Source: Mailhella massiliensis (lineage in GTDB: Bacteria > Desulfobacterota > Desulfovibrionia > Desulfovibrionales > Desulfovibrionaceae). From it: a stretch of 64,000 bases of DNA. How positions within the stretch are numbered: the stretch's first letter is position 1; each line of letters starts with the position of its first letter. This document shows, piece by piece, positions 16,785-25,716 of this stretch. The notes beneath the pieces were generated by a model that worked only from the letters and a program-made list of their open reading frames with translations, was not told the DNA's origin and made no database searches. The stretch is taken from assembly GCF_900155525.1 (NCBI RefSeq), contig NZ_LT706942.1, positions 1 through 64,000 of the forward strand. Reading direction: 5' to 3'. Position numbers and translations under genes: made by a program.

Positions 16785-18182
16785 ATGAACGTATCTCGTA
16801 ATGCGATGCGCGCTCTCTTTCGTGCTGCGCGCCACCAGGCCAGATTTGTCGCTTCCTCCCTGCTTGCCTTCGGGCTGGTGGCGGGCAGTGTTTCCGGCGC
16901 TTTTGCCGAAGGTTTCGCCATCACGGAATGGAGCGCCCGAGGCATGGGCCTCGGCGGCGGCGCCGGCGGCGGCATGGTGGCCCGTGCCGACGACCCTTCG
17001 GCCATAGCCTACAACCCCGCGGGCATCACGCAGATTCCCGGCACGGCTACGCAGATGGGCCTTGCCGTCTCCATGCTGAACTTCGACATCAGCCGTAATC
17101 ATACCGGTAAGACTGTTTCCACCTCCGATCAGGCCTGGCCCATTCCCCACTTCTACGTCACCCATCAGCTGAACGACAGGGTGTGGCTCGGCGTGGGAGC
17201 CTTCACCCGTTACGGCCTCGGTTCCCAGTTCCCGGACAACTGGACGGCCTACGGCGGTGAGCCTTCCATGCAGACTTCGCTGCTTTCCAGCGGCATCAAA
17301 TCCGTCACGCTGCTTTCCAGCACCATCAACCCCAACCTTGCCTTCAAGCTCAACGACGTGTGGTCCGTGAGCGCGGGCGTGAGCTACACCTGGGGTTACC
17401 TCAGCCTGAACGAGCAGTACAACACTAATCCCGCGTTTTCCTACGCCACCGATCTCGGTGCGGCCCATGCCGATGCGCGCATCCATTCTGAAAACGGCTA
17501 TGCCTTCGGTTACAACTTCGGCCTGCATGCCCGCTTCAACGATCAGTGGAGCGCCGGTCTTACCTATCGCGCCAGCGAGGACATGACCTTCAAGGGCAGC
17601 ACCCGCTTCCGCTTCTCTGGAGATCCCTACAGCGTAGGCGTTTTGCAGCAGGTCATGCAGAACTGCAATGCCGACGGCAAGCTTTCCATCCCCGACGTCA
17701 TCACCCTGGGCGTGATGTACAAGCCCCTGCCCAACCTGAGCTTTGAAGGCGACGTGGCCTATACCGTGTGGAGCCGCTACCGCAACCTCACCATCAACAT
17801 GCACAGCGATCGTACCCCCACCTTCTTCGAGCAGAAGAACTGGCGCGACACCTGGGCCTTCACCTTCGGCGTGGAATACGCTCCCCTCGACTGGCTGACC
17901 CTGCGTGCGGGCTTCACCTACGAAACGTCGCCCCTCAAGGATACCAACTGCTACGATTATCTCGTTCCTTCCAACGGCCGCAACTACTACACCCTGGGCG
18001 CGGGCTTCAAGTACGAAAACTGGACTCTCGACCTCGCCTACATGTACATCGACGTGCGCGACATCAACTATAGTGACAGAGTCGGCACGCAGGGAGGTCT
18101 TCCCATGATCAACACTTATGAAGGCCGGGCGCACAACAGCTATGCCCACAACTTCGGCCTGACCATCGGCTACAAGTTCTAG
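16785..18182 (+). CDS. OmpP1/FadL/TodX-family outer-membrane transporter
   Basis: This 465-residue outer-membrane beta-barrel has a signal peptide that ends at GAFA before EGFAITEWSARGMGLGG. That mature N-terminus is the typical FadL hatch motif with an NPAG segment shortly after (DDPSAIAYNPAGI). Amphipathic strands follow, and the last residues are GYKF, a C-terminal Phe typical of barrel insertion signals. FadL-type proteins take hydrophobic compounds such as long-chain fatty acids or aromatics across the outer membrane. The chosen ATG follows GAGGA. The gene stands alone and is closed by a strong terminator. Confidence 0.92.
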   Translation: MNVSRNAMRALFRAARHQARFVASSLLAFGLVAGSVSGAFAEGFAITEWSARGMGLGGGAGGGMVARADDPSAIAYNPAGITQIPGTATQMGLAVSMLNFDISRNHTGKTVSTSDQAWPIPHFYVTHQLNDRVWLGVGAFTRYGLGSQFPDNWTAYGGEPSMQTSLLSSGIKSVTLLSSTINPNLAFKLNDVWSVSAGVSYTWGYLSLNEQYNTNPAFSYATDLGAAHADARIHSENGYAFGYNFGLHARFNDQWSAGLTYRASEDMTFKGSTRFRFSGDPYSVGVLQQVMQNCNADGKLSIPDVITLGVMYKPLPNLSFEGDVAYTVWSRYRNLTINMHSDRTPTFFEQKNWRDTWAFTFGVEYAPLDWLTLRAGFTYETSPLKDTNCYDYLVPSNGRNYYTLGAGFKYENWTLDLAYMYIDVRDINYSDRVGTQGGLPMINTYEGRAHNSYAHNFGLTIGYKF

Positions 18183-18212
18183 GCTTTCAATACGGAAGAA
18201 ATTCCCGTGCAT

Positions 18213-18242
18213 AAAGGCCCCTGCCCCGCAGGGGCCTTTTTT
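18213..18242 (+). terminator. terminator of the FadL-type gene
   Basis: AAAGGCCCCTGC (18213-18224) pairs with GCAGGGGCCTTT (18228-18239) and a T-run follows. It lies 31 bases after the stop. Confidence 0.92.
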
Positions 18243-18408
18243 CCGGTCTTTTCTCCCTCTGGTCTTTTTCCTTTTTTCCGGTAATATGACCCGGCCGCGG
18301 GGCAGGGCGGTTCTTTTGCCGCAGCGTTTGTCCCGGACATGCGGGACGCGGCTTCGTGTCCCGGGCTTTCTGCGAATTATCCCGGGATGCGGGCTTTGGA
18401 GGTTGTTG

Positions 18409-19131
18409 ATGAAGGAAAACGTGCAGAACCAGCAGGAACGGCCCTACGTCGTCTGTCACATGTCCATGTCGCTGGACGGCAGGGTGACGGGGGACTTTCT
18501 GCGCGACAGCCGTTGTGAATCCGCCGTGCAGGCGTATTACCGCATCAACCGCGATTATGCCGCGAGCGCCTTCGCCTGCGGCCGCGTGACCATGGAGGAA
18601 AGCTTCACCCGCGCCTTCCGGCCCGACCTTTCCCGTTTCCGCGAAGAGGTGATTCCGCCCATGGATCATGTGGCCGATGAGAACGCCTCCTTTTTTGCCG
18701 TGGCCTTCGACAGGCACGGCAGTCTCGGCTGGAAGGGGCCGCGCATCGAGGATGAGGACCCGGGGTACGGGGGAGCGCACATCATTGAAGTGCTCTGCGA
18801 AAGCGTGCCGCAGGCATGTCTTGCCTATCTGCACAGCGCGGGGGTGTCCTATATCTTTGCGGGGAAGGATGATATCGACGTGCCGCTCGCTCTGCACAAG
18901 CTCAGAAGCATTTTCGGCATACGCAGACTTCTGCTGGAAGGGGGAAGCCTTCTGAACGGTTCCTTCCTCCGGGCGGATGTCATCGACGAACTGAGTCTTG
19001 TTCTTCTGCCCGTGACGGGAAACGCACAGGACAGGAGCCTGTTCGACGGAAGCGTGACGACTTTTTTCCGTCTTGAGGAAATGGAAAGACTGGAGGACGG
19101 CGCGGCCTGGCTGCGCTACCGCAGGGCGTAG
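18409..19131 (+). CDS. RibD C-terminal/dihydrofolate-reductase-like NADPH reductase
   Basis: This 240-residue protein consists of the RibD_C (DHFR-like) fold. It has PYVVCHMSMSLDGRVTG at the N-terminus, ACGRVTMEESF, and LLLEGGSLLNGSFLRADVIDELSLVLLPV near the end, the NADPH- and substrate-binding blocks of pyrimidine reductases. No deaminase domain is attached, so it is a stand-alone reductase and its substrate is not certain. GGAGG lies 6-7 bases before the ATG. The next gene follows in the same direction. Confidence 0.85.
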   Translation: MKENVQNQQERPYVVCHMSMSLDGRVTGDFLRDSRCESAVQAYYRINRDYAASAFACGRVTMEESFTRAFRPDLSRFREEVIPPMDHVADENASFFAVAFDRHGSLGWKGPRIEDEDPGYGGAHIIEVLCESVPQACLAYLHSAGVSYIFAGKDDIDVPLALHKLRSIFGIRRLLLEGGSLLNGSFLRADVIDELSLVLLPVTGNAQDRSLFDGSVTTFFRLEEMERLEDGAAWLRYRRA

Positions 19132-19313
19132 ACTTCGGCTTGTGCGGCGTGTTCTCGGCCGCATGGCGGCGGGACATGCGGGAAAGAATATGGTTAAGGG
19201 CCGCCGGAGGACGGAACCGTCCGTTTTCCGGGACTGCAGGGGCAGCGCTGGTCCGGCGATTTCCGCAGCGGGAGTCTGCTGCGCGGCAGGATGTGTTTTC
19301 ACGGGAGGCAGGG

Positions 19314-20240
19314 ATGATTCTTGAGATGGGGCTTATTGCAGGGGGCATCCCCGCAGGCTGGGCGCTGCGCCGTCGCGCCGCCGTGGTGCGCGGAGTGAAT
19401 ACGGCTCTCGGCTGGACCGTGCGCATCATGCTGTTTCTCCTGGGGCTTTCCCTGGGACTGGACGATGAACTCATCGGACAGATGAAGAGCCTTGGGCTGT
19501 ATGCCGCCGTCATCAGCTCCTTTTCCGTGGCGGGCTGTTTTGTGGCGGCAAGGATTCTCGGCCGCTTCGCCTTCCCTGAATACGCCGCCGGGAAGGACAG
19601 CTCCGAGGGGGGAAGGTTTGCGGCCAACGCCTCATCCTTCATAGCTCTGGGCTTTTTCATGGCCGGGGTGATCCTCGGCTGTCTGCGTGTGCTTCCGCAG
19701 GGCGTGGCTGCGGCGGAAGCCGCGGTATGGGTTCTGTACCTGCTTCTCGTCCTTGCGGGCATGACCGTGGGCTTTGATCTGAAGGCTCTCGGCATAGTTC
19801 GTGACATGAAGGGCCGCATTCTGCTCATCCCTCTGGGCGTGGTGGCGGGAACGCTCTGCGGGAGTGCGCTGGCCTGGCTGGTGCTTTCCTCCTTTTCCGG
19901 GCTTTCCCTGCCGGAATCGCTGGCCGTCGGCGCAGGCTTCGGCTACTACAGTCTGGCCACGGTCATCATGACACGGCTGGGCGATCCTGCGCTCGGTTCC
20001 GTGGCGCTTTTATCCAACATGATTCATGAGGCTCTCGCGCTGCTTCTGCCGCCCTTTCTGGTACGTTTTTCCGGCAGACTCGGGCCGGTGCTGGCCGGCG
20101 GGGCGGCCGCCATGGATACCTGTTTGCCCGTCATCGCGCAGGTGAGCGGCGAGCGATGCGCCATTCTGGCTCTTTTTTCCGGCATGTGTCTGACGCTGCT
20201 CGTACCCGTGGTGGTGCCGCTTCTCATGGCGCTGCGCTGA
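19314..20240 (+). CDS. LysO-type lysine/amino-acid exporter
   Basis: This 308-residue polytopic membrane protein has about eight hydrophobic segments and belongs to the LysO (YbjE, DUF340) family. Family traits are FLLGLSLGLDDELIGQMKSLG, FALGFFMAGVILG-like helices and the loop GFGYYSLATVIMTRLGDPALGSVALLSNMIHE with its conserved charged residue in the membrane. LysO exports L-lysine. GGGAGG lies 5 bases before the ATG at 19314; the open frame extends upstream but that part has no hydrophobic or family character. It ends at a terminator shared with the convergent exporter gene. Confidence 0.87.
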   Translation: MILEMGLIAGGIPAGWALRRRAAVVRGVNTALGWTVRIMLFLLGLSLGLDDELIGQMKSLGLYAAVISSFSVAGCFVAARILGRFAFPEYAAGKDSSEGGRFAANASSFIALGFFMAGVILGCLRVLPQGVAAAEAAVWVLYLLLVLAGMTVGFDLKALGIVRDMKGRILLIPLGVVAGTLCGSALAWLVLSSFSGLSLPESLAVGAGFGYYSLATVIMTRLGDPALGSVALLSNMIHEALALLLPPFLVRFSGRLGPVLAGGAAAMDTCLPVIAQVSGERCAILALFSGMCLTLLVPVVVPLLMALR

Positions 20241-20256
20241 GCGCTTTTCTCTGCCG

Positions 20257-20290
20257 AAGAAAAAGGGCCGCATTTCGCGGCCCTTTCTGC
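20257..20290. terminator. bidirectional terminator between convergent exporter genes
   Basis: AAAGGGCCGC (20262-20271) pairs with GCGGCCCTTT (20277-20286). The A-run on the left gives a T-run for the minus-strand gene, and TTTCTG follows for the plus strand. Confidence 0.85.
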
Positions 20291-20306
20291 TCTCTGTTGT
20301 TTTCTG

Positions 20307-21104
20307 TTATATCGCATCCAGAAGCATCTTGGTGGCGATGACGTAGAGGAAGCAGGCGAAGAATTTCTTGAGCTTCGGCACGGGAAGCTTATGCGCTATG
20401 CTTGCGCCGAGCGGGGCGGTAAGCATACTGACCGCCACAATGCCCGCAAGCGCGGGCAGGTAGACGTAGCCGAGCGCGTATTCGGGCAGACCCGGAGCAT
20501 TCCAGCCGTTGGTGATGAAGCCGAGGCAGCCCGCCAGGGCGATGGGAAAGCCGATGGCTGCGGAAGTGCCTACGGCCCGGCGCATATCCACATTGTGCCA
20601 GACAAGGAAGGGCACGGAGAGCGTGCCGCCGCCTATGCCCACGAGGCTGGACACGGCGCCGATGAAGACGCCCGCGCCCGTCATGCCGGCAAAGCCCGGA
20701 AGGGTGCGGCTCGCATTGGGCTTTTTGTTCAGCAGCATGTTGGTGGCCACATAATACAGAAACACCACGAAGAACATCTGAAGATAGCGGCCCGGAATGC
20801 GCGCGGCGATGAAGGAACCGCCGTAGGTGCCCGCCAGAATGCCGATGGCGATGGAACGGAATACGCGCCAGTCCACGCCGCCGTGCCGGTGATGGGCCAA
20901 GGCGCTGGAAACGGCGGTGAACATGATGCTGCCCAGAGACGTGCCCACGGCCATGTGCATGGCCACATCCTGGGAAATGTTCAGCCACTGAAAGGCAAAG
21001 ACGAGCATGGGCACCACCACGGCGCCACCGCCGATTCCGAGAAGCCCGGCCAGAAGCCCGGCCACTGCGCCGAGAACGCAGTAAAGAAGCATTGCTGTGA
21101 TCAT
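20307..21104 (-). CDS. TauE/SafE-family sulfite/anion exporter
   Basis: This 265-residue membrane protein has about eight helices and two repeated GGG motifs: GLLGIGGGAVVVPMLVF near the N-terminus and SLVGIGGGTLSVPFLVW in the second half. These are hallmarks of the TauE/SafE (DUF81) family. Members export sulfite, sulfoacetate or other small organic anions. In a bacterium that makes sulfite from sulfonates such a carrier fits, but nothing links it directly to the GRE locus 17 kb away. GGGAGAG precedes the ATG. It is divergent from an AraC-type regulator across a 226-base gap. Confidence 0.9.
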   Translation of the reverse strand: MITAMLLYCVLGAVAGLLAGLLGIGGGAVVVPMLVFAFQWLNISQDVAMHMAVGTSLGSIMFTAVSSALAHHRHGGVDWRVFRSIAIGILAGTYGGSFIAARIPGRYLQMFFVVFLYYVATNMLLNKKPNASRTLPGFAGMTGAGVFIGAVSSLVGIGGGTLSVPFLVWHNVDMRRAVGTSAAIGFPIALAGCLGFITNGWNAPGLPEYALGYVYLPALAGIVAVSMLTAPLGASIAHKLPVPKLKKFFACFLYVIATKMLLDAI

Positions 21105-21248
21105 GTGCTCTCCCTGTAAAAACGATGCCCCATCATAACGGCTGCAAGAGGCACGTCAATGCCGGATGTTCTGTACCGGACAAGCGAAATTTTTCTTTTG
21201 TCCCGGCAGTCCGGCGCAGGTTTGACAAGGTTCTTCCCCTGTGAAACT

Positions 21249-21258
21249 ATGATATCAT
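21249..21258. promoter_or_regulatory. palindrome ATGATATCAT in the divergent TauE-AraC intergenic region
   Basis: A perfect 10-bp palindrome lies 22 bases downstream of a TTGACA (21222-21227) and about 70 bases before the AraC-type gene. The overlapping TATGAT could be a -10 element with a long 20-base spacer. Both roles are tentative. Confidence 0.3.
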
Positions 21259-21330
21259 CGCGCAGGGAAGGGCGTTCCTTCCGTTTTTGAAGCTCAGCCC
21301 CGTCCGGGCCGCGCCGTGAGAGGAACATAC

Positions 21331-22239
21331 ATGGAAGGAAGCTTTTCGGAATTGGAATACGGGTACGCCCTGCTGAGAACCCGTCTTATGGAGCTCATGC
21401 CCCGGGCGGGGAGATATGTTTCCTCCATCGGCGGGGTGACGCTGTTCCGGGGAGAGGAATCCGTCCGGCTGGAAAGCGTTGTCTGTCCTCCTTCGGTGGG
21501 GGTGGCCGTGCAGGGAGTTCAGGAGGCGGCCATGGGGGAGGAACGTCATGCCTGCGGCAGGGGAGCGTATCTTCTGAACTGCGTGGGTATGCCGTGTTCC
21601 TTTCTGGTGAAGGAGGCATCCGCGAATCGCCCCTTTCTTTCCATGGCGCTGGAACTGCGTACGCCGCTGCTTTTTCAGCTCATGACCGAAGTGCCCTGCG
21701 GCGGAACTCTTCCGGCCCCGCCTTCGGAAAGTGCGCTTCGTACGGCGGATATGACGCGGGATCTGCTCTTTGCCTTTCTGCGCCTTGCGGATGCCGTGAA
21801 GGATAAAGACAGGGCAAGGGTGCTTGCGCCCATGATCGTGAAGGAGATTCACTTTCACCTTCTCATGGGACCGCTCGGCGGCTGCCTCAGAAATTTTTAC
21901 ACTCCGGGTACGCCTGCCGCGCAGATCGCGCAGACCGTAGGATACATGCGCGCTCATTGCCGGGAACGGCTGCGTATGGATGCCCTGGCCCGTATGGCCA
22001 ATATGGCCGAATCCACCTTCGGCAGGAATTTCCGCAGAGTCACCTCCCTGAGTCCGCTGCAGTTCCATAAGCGCCTCAAGCTTTATGAGGCGCGCAGGCT
22101 CATGACCCTGGAAAAGTGCAGCGCCGCCAATGCCTGCTTTGCCGTAGGCTATGAGAGCAGGCAGCAGTTTTCCCGGGAGTACAAGCGTCTTTTCGGCAGG
22201 CCGCCTCTGCGCGACATCATCGAGGGCGGAGGCTCGTAG
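21331..22239 (+). CDS. AraC-family transcriptional regulator
   Basis: This 302-residue regulator has the AraC_N ligand-binding domain (about residues 25-175, including VVCPPSVGVAVQG and RGAYLLNCVGMPC) and a C-terminal AraC double helix-turn-helix (about 205-300). The HTH part contains MDALARMANMAESTFGRNFRRVTSLSPLQFHKRLKLYEARRLM and AVGYESRQQFSREYKRLFGRPP. This architecture is common in regulators of alcohol-dehydrogenase and exporter genes. AGAGGA lies 6 bases before the ATG at 21331; a GTG at 21316 overlaps that site. The divergent TauE/SafE gene is its most obvious target. Confidence 0.92.
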   Translation: MEGSFSELEYGYALLRTRLMELMPRAGRYVSSIGGVTLFRGEESVRLESVVCPPSVGVAVQGVQEAAMGEERHACGRGAYLLNCVGMPCSFLVKEASANRPFLSMALELRTPLLFQLMTEVPCGGTLPAPPSESALRTADMTRDLLFAFLRLADAVKDKDRARVLAPMIVKEIHFHLLMGPLGGCLRNFYTPGTPAAQIAQTVGYMRAHCRERLRMDALARMANMAESTFGRNFRRVTSLSPLQFHKRLKLYEARRLMTLEKCSAANACFAVGYESRQQFSREYKRLFGRPPLRDIIEGGGS

Positions 22240-22334
22240 GGAAGAGCGCTCCCGCCTTTCGTGCGGTCGTCCTCATTGCGCGGCGCGTCTAAAAAAGGTA
22301 GAGCCATAAGGAACACATTCATTCAGGAGCCGTC

Positions 22335-22949
22335 ATGCCCGTCATCACTCTTCCTTTCGGTCCGCTGGAGGCCAACTGCCATATCGTGCACAACGGCAGG
22401 GACGCCGTCGTTTTCGATCCTTCCGACGACACGGAGCTTGTGCTGAAGAAGCTTGCGGAAAACAGTCTCACCCTGCGCGCCGTGGCGCTGACCCATCTGC
22501 ACAGCGATCACTGTTTGGGCTGTGCCGACATGGAAAAGGCCACCGGACTCACGGTTCTGGTGGGTATGGAAGACTGGGTGGACCGTTCCATGCTTCTGTG
22601 CAGGGGCATGTGCTTCGGCATGAACCTCAAGCCCTTTGAGGCGGAAACGCTCGCCCCCGGCGAAGTGGACTGGGGCACGCTGCACTGCCGTGTCATCCAT
22701 ACTCCCGGCCATTCCGCCGGAAGCCTCTGCTATTATTTCGCCGACCTCGGCCTCATCATCACCGGGGATCTGCTTTTCTACCGTTCCGTAGGCCGTTGCG
22801 ACCTGCCGGGAGGCAACGGGGACGAACTGGTCCGCTCCCTGCGTGAGAGCATTTACACGCTGCCCGGAAACGTGGTCGTCTATCCCGGCCACGGCCCGGA
22901 AACCAGCATCGGCTACGAAGCCGTGAACAACTGCTACTGCCGCGCCTGA
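22335..22949 (+). CDS. MBL-fold metallohydrolase (glyoxalase-II-like)
   Basis: This 204-residue metallo-beta-lactamase-fold hydrolase has the metal motif THLHSDH (the first residues of HxHxDH), HTPGHSAG, the metal-bridging Asp in ITGDLLF, and the final His in YPGHGPET. Small single-domain proteins of this type hydrolyse thioesters such as S-lactoylglutathione analogues, but the substrate cannot be assigned here. GGAG lies 5 bases before the ATG. Three further plus-strand genes follow closely (flavoprotein, ComF-like, then Dus), though functions look unrelated. Confidence 0.88.
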   Translation: MPVITLPFGPLEANCHIVHNGRDAVVFDPSDDTELVLKKLAENSLTLRAVALTHLHSDHCLGCADMEKATGLTVLVGMEDWVDRSMLLCRGMCFGMNLKPFEAETLAPGEVDWGTLHCRVIHTPGHSAGSLCYYFADLGLIITGDLLFYRSVGRCDLPGGNGDELVRSLRESIYTLPGNVVVYPGHGPETSIGYEAVNNCYCRA

Positions 22950-23000
22950 GATGCTGCCGGAACGCCTCGTTCCGGCGCAGTTTCGTGCGGAGGAGAAGCC

Positions 23001-23570
23001 ATGGCGGAAGAGTTTTTTCTTGCCGCGTGCAGCCCGCGCCGCGGGGGCAACAGCGATTTTGCCGCCTCTCTGCTGCAGCAGGCCCTGCCCGGCCGCAGCA
23101 CGCTGCGCAGGGTGGCGGACTGCGGGGTGAGGCCCTGCATATCCTGCGGCTTCTGCGGTGAAAATCCCGGCCGGTGCGCGCTGGACGGCCCGGAGGACGG
23201 TGCTGCGGCGCTGTTTGACGAGATGCTCCGCGCACGGTTCTGCATAGTCGTTTCCCCTGTGTATTTCTATCACATTCCGGCGCAGGCCAAGGCCTGGGTG
23301 GATCGCGCGCAGCGTTTCTGGGCCTGTGCGGAAAGACCGGGAAAAGGCGGTACGCTTTCCGCCGTGCTCTTCGGCGCCCGGCCGAGGGGAGAAAAGCTTT
23401 TTGAAGGGGCGGAAAGAACGCTCCGCTACATGGCGCTCACGCTGGGGATGCAATGGCGTGCGCCTCTTTGCCTCTACGGGCTGGACGGGCCTTCCGCTCT
23501 GGCCGGAAGCGCGCAGAGCCGGGAACGTATTCGGGAATACGCCCGTGCCTTTGCCGGGGAAAAACGGTGA
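23001..23570 (+). CDS. flavodoxin-like NAD(P)H-dependent FMN reductase family protein
   Basis: This 189-residue protein has the flavodoxin-like fold of the NADPH-dependent FMN reductase and iron-sulfur flavoprotein families. The phosphate loop is CSPRRGGNSDFAASLL (residues 9-24). A cysteine cluster, CISCGFCGENPGRC, lies around residues 46-59, and SPVYFYHIPAQAKAWVDRAQRFW carries the FMN-contacting loop. The cysteines resemble those of iron-sulfur flavoproteins, so a cluster may be bound. GGAGGAGAAG precedes the ATG. The stop overlaps the GTG start of the next gene. Confidence 0.85.
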   Translation: MAEEFFLAACSPRRGGNSDFAASLLQQALPGRSTLRRVADCGVRPCISCGFCGENPGRCALDGPEDGAAALFDEMLRARFCIVVSPVYFYHIPAQAKAWVDRAQRFWACAERPGKGGTLSAVLFGARPRGEKLFEGAERTLRYMALTLGMQWRAPLCLYGLDGPSALAGSAQSRERIREYARAFAGEKR

Positions 23571-24394
23571 GGGCACGCCTTTCGGGGCTTTTTCCGATGC
23601 CGTCGTCGTGGGCGGAGAGTCTTTTTTCCGCCCTGGGACTTCGGGAAAAGCGCTGCGTGGCCTGCCGTGAACCTTTTGAACCGGCGTTTTTTCCGCGCGG
23701 GACCGTGCTTTCCCCGGAAGAGGCGGCGGCCTTTTTTCTCTGCCCGCAGTGCGCGGAACGCGTCAGACGGCGGACGTCGGGATTCTGTCCCTACTGCGGG
23801 GAACCTTCCGTGGTGGAGGATGCTCCCTGCACAAGCTGTTCGGAATGCATGGTCCATCTGCCTCCCTGGAGCGAGTTTCTGTTTTTCGGCGTGTACGAGG
23901 GGCTGCTGCGCGATCTTGTGCTGCGCGCAAAGTTCGGCGGCAGCCTTGCGGCGCTTGATTTTCTGGGAGCGCTCCTTGCCGGAGTATGCGCCCTGCACTA
24001 TGAGGCCGCTCCTCTGCCTTCCGTGGTGATTCCCATGCCTCTCTATGTCGGCAGGTTGAGAGAGAGAGGTTTCAATCAGTGCCTGGAAATAGCCCGCCCC
24101 GTGGCGAAGGCCCTCGGCGTGCCCGTGCGGGCCGATATTCTGGTGAAGCGCGTATCGCTTTCGCCCCAGGCAATGCTGGACAGGGAGGAGCGCAGAAAGC
24201 TCCCTCAGCCTTTCGAGGCGGTCGGACGGCTGGACGGCCTGCATGTGCTGCTTATCGACGACGTATGCACCACGAAGGCCACGCTGCAGAGAGCTGCGGA
24301 CTGTCTGCTCAGGGCAGGAGCGTCAAGAGTGGATGCAGCCGTGGTTGCCCGCTCCTCCCGGCATGGTACGGGCCGGGAGCCAGCCTTGCCATAA
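23567..24394 (+). CDS. ComF-family double zinc-ribbon phosphoribosyltransferase
   Basis: This protein of about 275 residues has the ComF layout. Zinc-ribbon cysteines come first (CVAC and CPQC, then CPYC and CTSC), and a phosphoribosyltransferase domain ends with the PRPP-binding loop HVLLIDDVCTTKATLQRAADCLLRAGA. RLRERGFNQCLEIARPVA is the other conserved block. ComF homologues take part in DNA uptake or have uncharacterised nucleotide-salvage roles. The start is set at a GTG overlapping the previous stop (GTGA). An ATG at 23597 is a possible alternative and would keep all motifs. Confidence 0.85.
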   Translation: MRARLSGLFPMPSSWAESLFSALGLREKRCVACREPFEPAFFPRGTVLSPEEAAAFFLCPQCAERVRRRTSGFCPYCGEPSVVEDAPCTSCSECMVHLPPWSEFLFFGVYEGLLRDLVLRAKFGGSLAALDFLGALLAGVCALHYEAAPLPSVVIPMPLYVGRLRERGFNQCLEIARPVAKALGVPVRADILVKRVSLSPQAMLDREERRKLPQPFEAVGRLDGLHVLLIDDVCTTKATLQRAADCLLRAGASRVDAAVVARSSRHGTGREPALP

Positions 24395-24596
24395 GCTTTT
24401 CCGCCTGCTATGGATAACGCCGGAAAACGCCGCTTTTCCCGCCGGAGTTTCCATGAGCGGAAGCGGTGAACGCATTTTTTCTGTGAGGCGGAGAGTGCCT
24501 CCGCTGAATGCGGTGTTTCGTCTTTCCCGTGTTTTTCCCTGCCGTGAGAAGCGTGCCTTGCATGTTTTTCCGATTCGTCTGCTTTAAGGATCATCC

Positions 24597-25691
24597 ATGA
24601 CCGCGCTTTCCTTCCGTCCCGATACTCCGTGGCTGGCCCCTCTGGCCGGCTGGTCCGACCTTTCCTTCCGCCTGCTGTGCCGGGAGATGGGGGCCGCCGT
24701 GTGCTGTACGGAAATGGTAAGCGCCAAGGGCCTGGTGTACGGCGGCCGCAATACCGAGGAACTTCTGGCCTGCACGGCCCCGGATGGGGACAGGCTGGAC
24801 GACGGTTCCCTTGTCAGCGACAGTCCGCTGGTGGTGCAGATTTTCGGCGCGGAAGCGCCGTTCATGGAAAAGGCCGTGGGACTTCTTCGGGAGCGGGGCT
24901 TTTCGTGGTTCGACGTGAATATGGGCTGTTCCGTGCCCAAGGTGACGAAAACCGGGGCGGGGGCGGCCATGCTGCGCGATGTGCCCAATGCTCTGCGTGT
25001 GGCCGAGGCCGTCATCCGTGCGGCAGGGCCGGGCAGGGCGGGCTTCAAGCTGCGCCTCGGCTGGGATGCCGAACATGAGGTGTATCTCGACCTTGCCCGC
25101 CGTCTGGCGGACATGGGCGCAGGCTGGGTGACGCTGCACCCCCGTCATGCGGTACAGGGATTTTCCGGGCTGCCGCGTTTTTCCGCCATAGGCGAACTTG
25201 CCTCCGAACTTTCCGTGCCCGTGGTGGCGAGCGGCGACCTTTTCACCGCGCAGGACGGCATCCGCGTACTGCGTCAAACCGGCGCATCCACAGTCATGTA
25301 CGCGCGCGGCGCGCTGAAGAATCCCGCCGTGTTTGCAAGACACCGGGAAATGATCGCGCAGGGGGCGCTGGAAGGGGAACTGCCGTCGTCTCCGCTTTCG
25401 GCTTCGGAAGTGGCCGGGGCGGAAGCGAAAAAAGGCGTGCAGCAGGCCTTCGATGCTCTCGATCATGTGCCTGCGGACAGGGCGGAACTTGCCCTCGTCA
25501 TACGCCGTCATGCCTTTCTTGCCCGCCGTTACTCGCCTCTTCTTGCCCTTTTGAAAATGCGTACTTTCGTTCCCCGTTATGTGAAGAATCTGGATGGGGC
25601 GAGGGCTTTGCGCCAGCAGATCGTTTCCTGCACGAGCTGGGAAGAGCTGGACGACATACTGGAACGCCATTTCTGCGACACAAGCAACTGA
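24597..25691 (+). CDS. tRNA-dihydrouridine synthase
   Basis: This 364-residue flavoenzyme reduces specific uridines in tRNA D-loops. It shows the Dus pattern: PLAGWSDLSFRLLCREMGA at the N-terminus, a DVNMGCSVPKVTKTGAGAAML block with the catalytic Cys, KLRLGWD, the LHPRHAVQGFSG loop and the phosphate-binding MYARGALKNPAVF. The arrangement is closest to DusB-type enzymes, though the exact tRNA position cannot be read from sequence. AAGGATC precedes the ATG. It lies 25 bases upstream of rlmN, so two RNA-modification genes sit together. Confidence 0.93.
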   Translation: MTALSFRPDTPWLAPLAGWSDLSFRLLCREMGAAVCCTEMVSAKGLVYGGRNTEELLACTAPDGDRLDDGSLVSDSPLVVQIFGAEAPFMEKAVGLLRERGFSWFDVNMGCSVPKVTKTGAGAAMLRDVPNALRVAEAVIRAAGPGRAGFKLRLGWDAEHEVYLDLARRLADMGAGWVTLHPRHAVQGFSGLPRFSAIGELASELSVPVVASGDLFTAQDGIRVLRQTGASTVMYARGALKNPAVFARHREMIAQGALEGELPSSPLSASEVAGAEAKKGVQQAFDALDHVPADRAELALVIRRHAFLARRYSPLLALLKMRTFVPRYVKNLDGARALRQQIVSCTSWEELDDILERHFCDTSN

Positions 25692-25716
25692 CCGCTCCGC
25701 GGCCTGAGGATATGCC

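Noticed and set aside
16764-18212. 482-codon minus-strand frame opposite the FadL-type gene
   Set aside because: Antisense shadow; the plus-strand product has a signal peptide and barrel ending.
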